Assembly (NCBI RefSeq): GCF_020686965.1
Contig: NZ_JAJEPS010000001.1
Span: forward strand, 124,001-188,000
From: Hominiventricola filiformis
GTDB lineage: Bacteria > Bacillota > Clostridia > Lachnospirales > Lachnospiraceae
Reading direction: 5' to 3'
DNA: 64,000 nt
Below, one piece after another: positions 1-7,599 of this stretch. The notes under the pieces were generated by a model. It saw only the letters and a list, made by a program, of their open reading frames with translations. It did not search any database and was not told the origin of the DNA. A program made the translations under genes and the position numbers. Each line of letters begins with the position of its first letter. The stretch's first letter is position 1.

Positions 1-678
1 CATCAACAGCGGGAACATCAGTGCCCATATGGTTTCCTTGAGCGAATGCAGAATCTCGATTGGATGGGCAGCGTGTTCCCGTTCAGGCAGATAACCGTGA
101 TGGCGCGCCACCAGGTTAACGGTAACCATCATAATAACCATCATGATAATTCCAACCGTTAAACCAGACGCAAACAGTTGTCCAATTGAGACACCGCCTG
201 TGGTTCCAAACAAAATTAACCCTACTCCCGGCGGAATAGTCGCTGTAATAAGCGAAGGGAATGTAAGCGCATTGGCTGTAAAGCCTTTAGAATAGCCCCT
301 CTTAAGCATATCTGGCCCCAGCAGCCGAGCCTCCATCGCTGCGTCGGCAGTCGCCGAGCCCGAAATACCGCCCATCAGCGTGCTGAGCACCACACTCACC
401 TGTGCCAACCCCGCGCGCATATGCCCGGTAAGCAAGGTTGCAAGCTCCACAAGCCGTGAAGTCACACCACCTGCATTCATCAGATTGCCCGCTAAAATGA
501 ACAGCGGAATAGCCAACATTGCCACCGTCTGAGTCTGAGAAATGGGCAACTGCGCCACAATAGTAGCTGGTAAATTACTGTGCTGTAAAAAGAATAGCAC
601 CCCTGCTGCCCCAATCGAAAAAGCAACCGGGACACCTAAGACTAGCAGGCATAGAAAAACAATAAAAACCAATACCAT
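1..678 (-). CDS. dctM: TRAP transporter large permease DctM, C-terminus cut by window edge
   Basis: Large membrane subunit of a tripartite ATP-independent periplasmic (TRAP) transporter, which carries the ion-coupled translocation channel. Only the N-terminal 226 residues are present; the frame stays open to base 1. Translation from the ATG at 678 gives a hydrophobic start, then the family motif GGISGSATADAAM and later TIPPGVGLILFG, both characteristic of DctM. A purine-rich ribosome site (GGGGGGAAG) precedes the ATG. It lies 19 nt downstream of dctQ, so the two are co-transcribed. The substrate is unknown: TRAP systems usually take up organic acids such as C4-dicarboxylates, sialic acid or sugar acids. 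Family assignment is firm; specificity is not readable. Confidence 0.93.
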   Translation of the reverse strand, partial: MVLVFIVFLCLLVLGVPVAFSIGAAGVLFFLQHSNLPATIVAQLPISQTQTVAMLAIPLFILAGNLMNAGGVTSRLVELATLLTGHMRAGLAQVSVVLSTLMGGISGSATADAAMEARLLGPDMLKRGYSKGFTANALTFPSLITATIPPGVGLILFGTTGGVSIGQLFASGLTVGIIMMVIMMVTVNLVARHHGYLPEREHAAHPIEILHSLKETIWALMFPLLM

Positions 679-697
679 CTTTTTCTTCCCCCCTTTT

Positions 698-1186
698 TCA
701 CATTTTGGAGATTACATTCTTTTCGTTACTGCGCATCAGGTTAACAAACCGAGTGATTGCTGAAAACAGCAACAAAGAGAAACAAACCGGGATGCTTAAC
801 GCAACCCAAATATAGCTGAACCCCTTCATCCCATTGAAAGCACGGTGGATGGTAGTGGGGCAAATGACAATGCCTTGATATAGCACATATGCCAAAAAAG
901 CGCAGATGATCGTATATACAACCGCCGCGATGACCTTCTGTACCTTAAGCGGGAAACACACAATCAGCAGGTCAACGTTCACCAGTCTACCGTTGCGAAA
1001 GGCGATATCCCCGCAGATAAACACTGTCCAAGCAAAAAGGAACAGCGCAATATCTGCGGTCCAGTTCAGCGGATGCCCCAAAGCACGGGTCACAGCACCC
1101 ATGAAAATGGTAAGCATAAAACCAAGAATTCCAATCCGGGCAACTGTCTCTTCAATTTTTGTAATGATTCGAATGACTGATTTCAT
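698..1186 (-). CDS. dctQ: TRAP transporter small permease DctQ
   Basis: Small four-helix membrane subunit of the TRAP transporter, pairing with DctM. The 162-residue protein is the usual size for DctQ and shows four hydrophobic stretches, with the common pattern LNWTADIALFLFAWTVF in the second helix region. It sits between dctP and dctM, the typical P-Q-M order. A GC-rich hairpin separates it from dctP, which may hold its expression below that of the binding protein. Identification rests on size, topology and position rather than on a strong sequence motif. Confidence 0.88.
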   Translation of the reverse strand: MKSVIRIITKIEETVARIGILGFMLTIFMGAVTRALGHPLNWTADIALFLFAWTVFICGDIAFRNGRLVNVDLLIVCFPLKVQKVIAAVVYTIICAFLAYVLYQGIVICPTTIHRAFNGMKGFSYIWVALSIPVCFSLLLFSAITRFVNLMRSNEKNVISKM

Positions 1187-1219
1187 GATTTTTCCTTTCC
1201 TGATTTTTTAATTGTCTAA

Positions 1220-1252
1220 TTGGCGGCGTCGGCACGTGTCCGGCGCCGCCAA
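1220..1252 (-). terminator. GC-rich hairpin between dctP and dctQ (attenuator-like)
   Basis: The arms TTGGCGGCG (1220-1228) and CGCCGCCAA (1244-1252) pair perfectly, with further CGG/CCG pairing inside. It lies just past the dctP stop. On the minus-strand transcript a clean U-run does not follow, so it is more likely a partial terminator or an RNA-stabilising 3' hairpin that raises the binding protein over the permeases. Such hairpins are common between binding-protein and permease genes. Confidence 0.5.
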
Positions 1253-1261
1253 AAAATGTTG

Positions 1262-2344
1262 TTACTCAGTTTTACCCAACTGCTTGTAAGCTTCTGCACG
1301 TACTTCGACCAACCCCAGCGCCTCGTATGCCTTGTCGCCTGCAGCCTTGAAAGCTTCAATATCAATCTCCTCCGGTGGGACAATAGTGATGCCCTTCGCC
1401 TTGAGTTCCTCGCGGATGCGTGGCTCCTCGACATTGGCAATCTCATCTGAAGCCATCTTTCCAGCAGCAACCGCCTCTTCTTCCACAATCGCCTGATACT
1501 CTTCTGGCAGACTGTTAAACCATTGGCTAGAAACAACCGGAATATTTACCAGCAGGATATCTCCGGTTTCGTTAACCGTGTTCAGCACCTCGTATAGCTG
1601 CTCGCTATAATAGGAGATGTACAATTCATCCAAGCCATCGATCACCTTAGTCTGAACTGCTGAATAAATTTCTGAACGAGCCAGTGCGGTTGGAGTTGCA
1701 CCAAGCGCGCTGATCGACTCGACCCAGACTGGTGCACCCGGAGTACGCATCAACATACCGTTCAGGTCAGCCGGGGTTTTAATTACCTTGTCATTTGTCA
1801 TAAAATGACGCTTACCGTAAACGAAGTTCATCGCCAACGGGCGGATGCCAAAATCAGTTGCCAACTGGTCAACCCAGCCCTTTGCCATATCGGTTTGAAT
1901 AAACTTGTTGATCTCGTCTGCGTCCTCCAAAAAATACGGGCAGTTGAGCACACCGATCTCGGGCACATAGTTTGCAAGGCGGGCGGTATCGGTACTCTGT
2001 CCAACGTTTGCACCCGCACGGATCTGTTCAATGATATCCTCTTCAACCCCCAGTTGAGAACTGGTGTATAGCTCAATCTTTACCTCACCATGGGTGCGCT
2101 TATTAACATTCTCTGCCCATGCAGAGTAAGCACGAAAATACGGTTCGGTATCCGGACATGGCATATTAAACAGCAATTCATATTTACCTTCTTCATACTG
2201 AGTCTCAGCTGTACTGGAGGATTCAGCCGTGCTGGTAGCCGGCGAAGCCGATTCCGTGGACGATGAGGACGTAGCGTTTCCGCCACAAGCTACCAGCGAA
2301 AGTGCCAGCGTTCCTCCGAGGATCACACTTACAAATTTGTTCAT
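1262..2344 (-). CDS. dctP: TRAP transporter solute-binding lipoprotein DctP
   Basis: Extracytoplasmic binding protein of the TRAP system, which captures the substrate and delivers it to DctQM. The 360 residues start with a lipoprotein signal peptide ending in LSLVAC, followed by a Ser/Thr/Glu-rich linker of about 25 residues and then the DctP fold. Typical DctP stretches include LNGMLMRTPGAPVWVESISA and the conserved region around MNFVYGKRHF. The Arg in MRTPG matches the arginine that binds the substrate carboxylate in this family. AGGAG precedes the ATG. A paired-hairpin element lies 31 nt upstream and is repeated before the neighbouring reductase gene. The substrate is probably a carboxylate, by family knowledge. 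Confidence 0.93.
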   Translation of the reverse strand: MNKFVSVILGGTLALSLVACGGNATSSSSTESASPATSTAESSSTAETQYEEGKYELLFNMPCPDTEPYFRAYSAWAENVNKRTHGEVKIELYTSSQLGVEEDIIEQIRAGANVGQSTDTARLANYVPEIGVLNCPYFLEDADEINKFIQTDMAKGWVDQLATDFGIRPLAMNFVYGKRHFMTNDKVIKTPADLNGMLMRTPGAPVWVESISALGATPTALARSEIYSAVQTKVIDGLDELYISYYSEQLYEVLNTVNETGDILLVNIPVVSSQWFNSLPEEYQAIVEEEAVAAGKMASDEIANVEEPRIREELKAKGITIVPPEEIDIEAFKAAGDKAYEALGLVEVRAEAYKQLGKTE

Positions 2345-2375
2345 CTTTCATTCTCCTTTTTGTTTTAATTTGTTG

Positions 2376-2420
2376 TAGGCGTTTGCAAAACGCCAAAAGC
2401 CGTGTAAATACGGCATTTTT
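2376..2420 (-). repeat. Paired-hairpin motif, copy A, upstream of dctP
   Basis: A 45-nt sequence, 91% identical (4 differences) to copy B at 3566-3610. On the minus-strand transcript it forms two adjacent hairpins: GCCGT/ACGGC, then GGCGTTT/AAACGCC with loop TGC. It sits 31 nt before the dctP start, the same distance as copy B from its gene. It could be a cis-regulatory RNA, a processing site or a double operator. Confidence 0.7.
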
Positions 2421-2525
2421 AATGAAATATCGCCTCAAGGTTTATGGTAAACTTGCGGGCAGTATACCCCTTTGGATAAAATTCATCTGAATACACGCTT
2501 TTATCTATGGAAATTAAGATTTAGC

Positions 2526-3533
2526 TTAGATAGTGGTATAAGTCCGCTGGGAATCATCGATAAATAACAGATCCATCCGGGCCAGCTTACCCGCAAATTC
2601 ATCTCGGCGTCGTTCCTCATAGACCTTAAACATTTCGGTGCCGCGGATTTTTTCAAGCAAAGCCTCGTCCTGTGCACTAAACGGTTTTTCCAGTGCTCTG
2701 CAGGCCGTTTGAAGATTGCGCACCTTACCGGTACCATAGACCACCATATCTACCGGTGCACAAGTTAGCTGCCAACGCATAGCCGCTTCCGCGAGCGACA
2801 CAGTATCTTCAATACCAGCCTGTTTTGCCATTTTGAACAGGTCACCTTTCATGTAAACCTCGCGGGTAACTACCCCCATACCCTTCTCCTTCGCAAGCTT
2901 GAGGGTTTCCATTGGAGTGTGGTCACCAAAGTTAAAATTAACATAGATGACATCAAAAACACCTGATTCAATCATCTTACGGTAAATTTCCTCCCCTGAG
3001 AAAGTGTCAGCTGCCGCATAGCGCAGCAAGCCTTCCTTCTTGAGTTGGTCGAGGTTGTAGCCCAGTTTATCAAGGTAGTCTGGGTCGTGATCAAACGCCC
3101 ATTTCATCGGCGGACAGTTGAGAAAATCAAGTCGTTCAATCTGCATAAGCTTGAGGATTCGCTGAACCTCAGTGCGCAACTTGTTCAGATCGGCCATTCC
3201 AAGGTTATATTTATCATAACTATAAGCCATTCGCTCGGGGCGAGTCTGGATGTAGACTTCATAAGGCGGTGGGCACTCCCGCAGATTACGCCCCAGCGCT
3301 TCTTTTTCCGAATCCTGAGTTACTTCAAAGAAATTAATACCGTTTTCATAGGCGGTTTTCAGCACTGCTTTACGGTTCTCACCGCCAAATCCATCGAACA
3401 ACGCACCAGGGGTCAAACTCTTTTCACGATCCTCGTTAAAGCCACGGCTGCGTCCATCTTGGAGATACTCATGTCCCCCCATCGCAATACGAGAAACTTT
3501 CAATCCGGTTTTTCCTAAATTAACATATTCCAT
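2526..3533 (-). CDS. Aldo/keto reductase family protein with degenerate active site
   Basis: A 335-residue protein of the aldo/keto reductase superfamily, recognisable from the N-terminal pattern EYVNLGKTGLKVSRIAMGG and the barrel segment GINFFE. The canonical catalytic tetrad (Asp, Tyr, Lys, His) appears lost: Glu70 stands for Asp, no Tyr follows, Arg98 replaces Lys and Asn139 replaces His. The protein may therefore not be an ordinary NADPH reductase; a lyase, dehydratase or binding role is possible. The start is the ATG at 3533, served by AAAGGAG; a longer frame begins with TTG three bases upstream. It lies directly upstream of dctP on the same strand, so it probably acts on the imported compound. 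Confidence 0.75.
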   Translation of the reverse strand: MEYVNLGKTGLKVSRIAMGGHEYLQDGRSRGFNEDREKSLTPGALFDGFGGENRKAVLKTAYENGINFFEVTQDSEKEALGRNLRECPPPYEVYIQTRPERMAYSYDKYNLGMADLNKLRTEVQRILKLMQIERLDFLNCPPMKWAFDHDPDYLDKLGYNLDQLKKEGLLRYAAADTFSGEEIYRKMIESGVFDVIYVNFNFGDHTPMETLKLAKEKGMGVVTREVYMKGDLFKMAKQAGIEDTVSLAEAAMRWQLTCAPVDMVVYGTGKVRNLQTACRALEKPFSAQDEALLEKIRGTEMFKVYEERRRDEFAGKLARMDLLFIDDSQRTYTTI

Positions 3534-3565
3534 CAAATAAATCTCCTTTCATATCATAAGATGTA

Positions 3566-3610
3566 TAGGCGTTTGCGAAACACCAAAAGCCATGTAGATA
3601 CGGCATTTTT
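3566..3610 (-). repeat. Paired-hairpin motif, copy B, upstream of the aldo/keto reductase gene
   Basis: Second copy of the 45-nt motif, 32 nt before the reductase start. The four differences from copy A fall in two loop positions and two stem positions. Both stem changes keep pairing as G-U on the minus-strand RNA but would break pairing on the opposite strand, which points to selection on the RNA of this operon. Confidence 0.7.
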
Positions 3611-3847
3611 TGTTAAAACAAAATAATTGTTCCTGTTTCTTTTGTGAATCATTTTATGCCCGTACCGTAAGGCCTCGCAAACACCTGTTTTATCCAATGC
3701 TAAAAGCTCTTCTTATCCAACGCATTTTTTCAATCCCGACTGATACTCTCCTGATCATATTTTTGATATACTTTCAGGAACTACGTGATTTTTGCGGTTT
3801 TGATGTTGTTCCAAATGTTTCCAAATTTGACGTTTCAGCAGAACTTG

Positions 3848-3867
3848 ATATCTGATATATCAGATAT
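3848..3867. promoter_or_regulatory. Perfect 20-bp palindrome, putative GntR operator 1
   Basis: ATATCTGATATATCAGATAT is a perfect palindrome containing the 16-bp core ATCTGATATATCAGAT, which recurs at 4581 and 5173. It lies in the 371-bp gap between the GntR gene and the reductase-TRAP genes. This gap otherwise holds only the paired-hairpin copy B, and I could not settle a promoter in it. The position suits control of the downstream reductase-dctPQM genes. Confidence 0.7.
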
Positions 3868-3904
3868 TGAAAATTTTTATAGGGAGATATCTGCTCCCCA
3901 TAAA

Positions 3905-4561
3905 TCACTTATTTAAAAGCGGCATATTTGCCTTTCGGATATGGTGTACCATAGCCATTTCTGCTTCTTCACAGCTTCCCCGTCTGATACATTCGAGGAT
4001 CTGCTTATGCTCACTGTGCCTTGATTTCATCAACGTTGAATCTCGATTGATCAGTCTTCGCAATGATTTGTCGATAGAAGATAAATTATTTCCCATGGCA
4101 ATGACCTGCTCATTTCCGGATGCTTCCCGGATGGCCATATGGAACTGATCATTGTACTGACTGATTGCCTCACCGTCATCTGCACCTTTATTAATCAATT
4201 TCTCTGCTTTCATAAGCGGATCTTCTATGGCATTATAAAGTTCTTCATTAATCCTCTTGGCAGCCAGGTATGCAGCCACTCCGTCAATAGAACTTCGAAG
4301 TAACATTACCTGATAGGCATGCTCTGATGCATTGGCAGAAACGAAAGAACCTTTTCTTGGCAGGGTGTAGATTAACCCTTCTGCCTGCAGCAGCCGAAAT
4401 GCTTCCTTTACTGGCGTTGTGCTGATGTTCAGTTCTGCACTTATTTGTCGTTCACTGAGCCTTTCTCCATTTGCTAGATCTCCACTGATAATTCGTTTTC
4501 TAAGGATGTCTGCCACCTGATCGCGAATCGGAACGGCTTCCACAATATTCATTTCTTTCAT
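3905..4561 (-). CDS. GntR-family transcriptional regulator (FadR/FCD subgroup)
   Basis: DNA-binding regulator of 218 residues. Residues about 5-75 form the GntR winged helix (PIRDQVADILRKRIISGDL, then LSERQISAELNISTTPVKEA), and the rest is the all-helical FCD ligand domain with the expected FHMAIREASGN stretch, whose His usually helps bind a metal and an organic acid. The ATG at 4561 follows GAGGAAAA. A consensus promoter and the palindrome at 4581 lie directly upstream, indicating autoregulation. It probably senses the sugar acid or related carboxylate imported by the adjacent TRAP system; the ligand itself is inferred. Confidence 0.9.
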   Translation of the reverse strand: MKEMNIVEAVPIRDQVADILRKRIISGDLANGERLSERQISAELNISTTPVKEAFRLLQAEGLIYTLPRKGSFVSANASEHAYQVMLLRSSIDGVAAYLAAKRINEELYNAIEDPLMKAEKLINKGADDGEAISQYNDQFHMAIREASGNEQVIAMGNNLSSIDKSLRRLINRDSTLMKSRHSEHKQILECIRRGSCEEAEMAMVHHIRKANMPLLNK

Positions 4562-4580
4562 TTTTCCTCACATGTTTGGA

Positions 4581-4596
4581 ATCTGATATATCAGAT
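4581..4596. promoter_or_regulatory. 16-bp palindrome, putative GntR operator 2
   Basis: ATCTGATATATCAGAT sits 20 nt before the gntR start codon and just downstream of its -10 box, a position expected for autorepression. Identical cores occur at 3848-3867 and 5173-5188. Confidence 0.8.
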
Positions 4597-4607
4597 CTGA
4601 TGATCTT

Positions 4608-4637
4608 AACATAATTCCAGTTCTTCATTTTTGTCAA
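4608..4637 (-). promoter_or_regulatory. Promoter of the GntR gene
   Basis: On the minus strand, -35 TTGACA (4632-4637) and -10 TATGTT (4608-4613) are separated by 18 nt. Transcription would start near 4601, immediately before operator 2. Confidence 0.65.
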
Positions 4638-4689
4638 TCCGTCATATTTCACTATTTTTTTGTTGATTTTCACTATAAAATATTTCACA

Positions 4690-5129
4690 TTATGAAATCA
4701 TGATCGTATGTCCGGATCCCAGATAGCAAAGCCTGTCTCCCATCTTTTCTTTCAGATACTGGTACTGGGAAAGCCCAGTACAGTGATCGGCCTCCAACTT
4801 CAGCTCTTCATCAATCTCTAGGCTGTCATCCACATAGTGGATATGTGAGCTCTGCTACAACAACGGATCCACACCGATATATTTTCCAAATAGATTATAG
4901 TGTGAAATAAATACCCCCTCTCTGCATGTAAATCTCTGCTTTCTGATTGATTTCCATAAATTCTTTCAGACCGCCGGAATGATCAAAGTGTCCGTGGGAC
5001 AGAACCGCCGTATCAATATCGTCCAGACGAATCCCCAAAGTTTCCGCATTTTTTACAAATGCATCGCTCTGACCGGAATCAAAAAAATTTTATGCCGGCC
5101 CGTCTCCACATAGGTGCCGTAATTTTCAT
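4690..5129 (-). pseudogene. Decayed metallo-beta-lactamase-fold hydrolase
   Basis: Minus-strand remnant of an MBL-fold metal hydrolase of the COG1237 type. Readable pieces, in order, are GTYVETGRHKI, then DSGQSDAFVKNAETLGIRL, the metal-binding SHGHFDHSGG, KYIGVDPLL, and the C-terminal CYLGSGHTIMIS. The pieces are in different frames or interrupted: the N-terminus after MKIT is missing, a 7-T run shifts the frame before DSG, in-frame stops follow the HxHxDH motif, and much of the second half is deleted. A good promoter and palindromic operator still stand upstream, so it was once part of the GntR regulon. Several lesions make sequencing error unlikely. Confidence 0.85.
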
Positions 5130-5172
5130 TGCTTCCCTGTCCCTCCTTTCAGATAGTCGTCTGTTTTTTGAT

Positions 5173-5188
5173 ATCTGATATATCAGAT
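5173..5188. promoter_or_regulatory. 16-bp palindrome, putative GntR operator 3
   Basis: The same ATCTGATATATCAGAT core, here overlapping the -10 box of the promoter that faces the decayed hydrolase gene. This would block polymerase binding when occupied. Confidence 0.75.
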
Positions 5189-5215
5189 GATACCAACAAA
5201 ACCGCGAATTGTCAA
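5187..5215 (-). promoter_or_regulatory. Promoter facing the decayed MBL-fold gene
   Basis: -35 TTGACA (5210-5215), 17-nt spacer, -10 TATCAT (5187-5192) on the minus strand. The -35 box lies in the loop of an inverted repeat (arms near 5199-5209 and 5223-5233, AACCGCGAATT-type) that can also act as a weak terminator for the upstream merR gene. Confidence 0.65.
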
Positions 5216-5258
5216 TCCGACAGAATTCACGGTTTTATTTTGTAATTTTTGTGCAATT

Positions 5259-6086
5259 TTACTTTTCATCTACCGGAATCCGGATCTCCGTCACAAACTT
5301 CTCAGGATTGCTGGTGATGCCATCATCTATCATGGTGATTTCCTGAGAAAAACCTGTGATCGTCAGATGTTCTGCCCTGATGTAAGTGAGAATTTTCCGG
5401 TAATAATCAGGCGCTTCTGTGTGTCCTCCGCAGAAACGGATGCTCACATACATCTGCTCCTGCAGTTCTTCTGTTGTCCCCTGATAACTGTCTTCCTCAT
5501 CTAAAATTAGAAATACCAGATCGTAGGTATCAAGTTTTCCTTCCAGAAGATGTTCCAGAATGATTCCAATTCCCACTTTTCCCAAAAATACACTTGTCTC
5601 CAGTTGGTCTTTCTGCAGCTGTCGAATTGAAAATTCCAGATCAAGATAGGATTTGGGACACAGAGAATCCTGCATCCGCACCATGCGGCATCCCGGAATC
5701 TTAATTTTCCGGATCACATCGAGCTCCGACTGGCTGGCATCCTGGATCTGCCAAATCCGGTGATCAATCTTTCGCTCGATAATCTCCAGTTCCTTTTTTT
5801 TCCGGGCAATGAGTTCTTTCTGCCGTTCCAGTTTTTCCTCGATGACTTCAATATCCCGATTATGAAGAAATTCCGCAATTTCATCAAGAGGCAGATCAAG
5901 TGCCCGCAAATACCGGATTGTGTTCAGCACCTCAAATTGCCGTACACTATAATAGCGATACCCGGTCTCCTGATCTGTATGTTCCGGGCATAATAATCCC
6001 GCTTTCTCATAATGGCGGAGCGTTCCCGTGCTCACACGGAACATCTTTGCTACATCGCTGATCCGGAATAATTTCTTATCATCCAT
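5259..6086 (-). CDS. MerR-family regulator of the MATE exporter
   Basis: A 275-residue MerR regulator of the BmrR/BltR kind. Residues about 5-75 hold the winged helix-turn-helix (FRISDVAKMFRVSTGTLRHY, then ETGYRYYS), about 80-115 the dimerising coiled coil, and the remainder a GyrI-like effector domain for small, often cationic, molecules. The chosen ATG overlaps the MATE stop codon and is preceded by GAAAGG; an in-frame ATG at 6110 lacks a ribosome site. The overlap makes it translationally coupled to the exporter. It probably activates the 19-bp-spacer promoter at 7462-7492, so the operon controls itself in response to a toxic compound. Confidence 0.9.
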   Translation of the reverse strand: MDDKKLFRISDVAKMFRVSTGTLRHYEKAGLLCPEHTDQETGYRYYSVRQFEVLNTIRYLRALDLPLDEIAEFLHNRDIEVIEEKLERQKELIARKKKELEIIERKIDHRIWQIQDASQSELDVIRKIKIPGCRMVRMQDSLCPKSYLDLEFSIRQLQKDQLETSVFLGKVGIGIILEHLLEGKLDTYDLVFLILDEEDSYQGTTEELQEQMYVSIRFCGGHTEAPDYYRKILTYIRAEHLTITGFSQEITMIDDGITSNPEKFVTEIRIPVDEK

Positions 6087-7428
6087 GACTCTTTTTCCTT
6101 TCAACACCATGTTCCCGAAGCCACAAATAAACGATCACACAAATACCTACCGACAGCAGTGACCCACAGGCTGTGGCTATTCCCATTGGCAGCAATGTAG
6201 TCGGGAATAGCTTTGACGTCAGATACACACCGGGAATTCTCACCAGCAGGATGGCAATGATATTGTGGAGGAAGGAAAATTCTGACCGCCCGCAGGCACA
6301 GAAATATCCGCTGAAGCTGAAATGAATGCCCGCAAAAATACAGTCAAAAATATACCCCCGGATATACTGTCCACCCATCATCCGAACCGTGGCATCTGTA
6401 GTAAAGAGCCCCACTGCCGGTTCTGCGATGAACTGAATAAGAATGGATACCAGAATACCAAATCCTGCCGCAATCATGATAGCATAGCGAAGGGTCTCTC
6501 TTGCCCTGTCCTCTTTGCCTGCACCAATATTCTGGGCGCAAAGCGCCGATACGGTGGACAGCATGGAAGATGGTACCAGGAACAGGAAACTGATCATTTT
6601 TTCCACAATTCCTACCGCAGCCGCCGCGCTTAATCCACGCCGGTTGGCGATAATGGTGATAACAATGAACGCAATCTGGATAAATCCGTCCTGCAGTGCC
6701 ACTGGAATACCGATCTGCAGAAGCTGTCCCATAACCGGCCTTCTTGGCCGGAAATCACTTTTTCCAAGGGTAATGCCGGATCTCTGTTTCAAGATGGTTA
6801 TCAGGGCAATCACCACACTGATTGCCTGGGCAAGCGTGGTACCCAGGGCCGCACCTGCCGGCCCCAGATGAAAATAACCGATAAAAAGATAATCCAGTAC
6901 AATATTTGCCACACAGGCTGCTGCGATAAAGTACATGGGACTTCTGGAATCCCCCAGTCCCCGAAAGATAGAACTAATGATGTTATAGGCTGTGATAAAC
7001 GGAATTCCCAAGAAGCAGATAGTCAGGTAGAGAACTGTTCCGCTCACTGCCTCCTCCGGTGTGGACATGACTGTCACAATGGGACGCACAAATAAAAGCA
7101 GCACTGCTGACAGCACCACAGATAATCCCATAAACAATGTGACCGTATTTCCCACCGACAGGGACGCCTGCTTTTTATTATTTGCTCCTACTGCCTGAGC
7201 AATGCTCACCGTCGATCCCATGGCAAGGCCTACGATCATGACCGTAATCATATGCATGACCTGGCTTCCGATGGAGACTGCCGTCGTTCCGGCTACGCCC
7301 TCGAACTGCCCGATAATAAAAAGATCCGCCATGCCATACAGTGTTTGCAGAAAATACGACAACAGATACGGCAGGGAGAACCATACAATATTCTGAAATA
7401 CACTTCCTGAAGTCAGATTCTTTTCCAT
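6079..7428 (-). CDS. MATE family efflux transporter
   Basis: A 449-residue multidrug and toxin extrusion protein with about twelve membrane helices in two homologous halves. The start KNLTSGSVFQNIVWFSLPYLLS and the helix-1 context (LFIIGQFEG, then TAVSIGSQVM) are typical of the DinF/NorM-like branch in Clostridia. It would use a cation gradient to expel drugs or metabolites. Its gene is transcribed from a MerR-type promoter and overlaps merR by 8 nt, a classic drug-responsive efflux pair. The substrate is unknown. Confidence 0.92.
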   Translation of the reverse strand: MEKNLTSGSVFQNIVWFSLPYLLSYFLQTLYGMADLFIIGQFEGVAGTTAVSIGSQVMHMITVMIVGLAMGSTVSIAQAVGANNKKQASLSVGNTVTLFMGLSVVLSAVLLLFVRPIVTVMSTPEEAVSGTVLYLTICFLGIPFITAYNIISSIFRGLGDSRSPMYFIAAACVANIVLDYLFIGYFHLGPAGAALGTTLAQAISVVIALITILKQRSGITLGKSDFRPRRPVMGQLLQIGIPVALQDGFIQIAFIVITIIANRRGLSAAAAVGIVEKMISFLFLVPSSMLSTVSALCAQNIGAGKEDRARETLRYAIMIAAGFGILVSILIQFIAEPAVGLFTTDATVRMMGGQYIRGYIFDCIFAGIHFSFSGYFCACGRSEFSFLHNIIAILLVRIPGVYLTSKLFPTTLLPMGIATACGSLLSVGICVIVYLWLREHGVERKKSHG

Positions 7429-7461
7429 TTCTTTCGTAACTCCTTTTCCTGAACTGCCTTC

Positions 7462-7492
7462 ATTCTAAACCTTATAACTATTGTAAGGTCAA
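7462..7492 (-). promoter_or_regulatory. MerR-type promoter with 19-bp spacer and dyad
   Basis: On the minus strand, -35 TTGACC (7487-7492) and -10 TAGAAT (7462-7467) are 19 bp apart, longer than the usual 17. Between them lies the dyad ACCTTA-N9-TAAGGT (7469-7489). Over-long spacers with a central dyad are the hallmark of promoters activated by MerR-family DNA distortion. Confidence 0.8.
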
Positions 7493-7512
7493 TCTTTTCT
7501 TTCAGCAAGCAC

Positions 7513-7541
7513 TTGGCAAATTTTTTTCGTGGTTTTATAAT
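7513..7541 (+). promoter_or_regulatory. Promoter of the GNAT gene
   Basis: TTGGCA (7513-7518), 17-nt spacer, TATAAT (7536-7541), 58 nt before the acetyltransferase start. It is divergent from the MATE operon promoter. Confidence 0.65.
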
Positions 7542-7599
7542 ACGACTATAGTTTTGGTGCTGCACGGAACTATCACCTACAATTCGGAGGGATACCATC

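Noticed and set aside
3610..3855. An 81-codon plus-strand frame in the gap before the GntR gene
   Set aside because: No ribosome site, no recognisable domain, and it runs through the operator palindrome.
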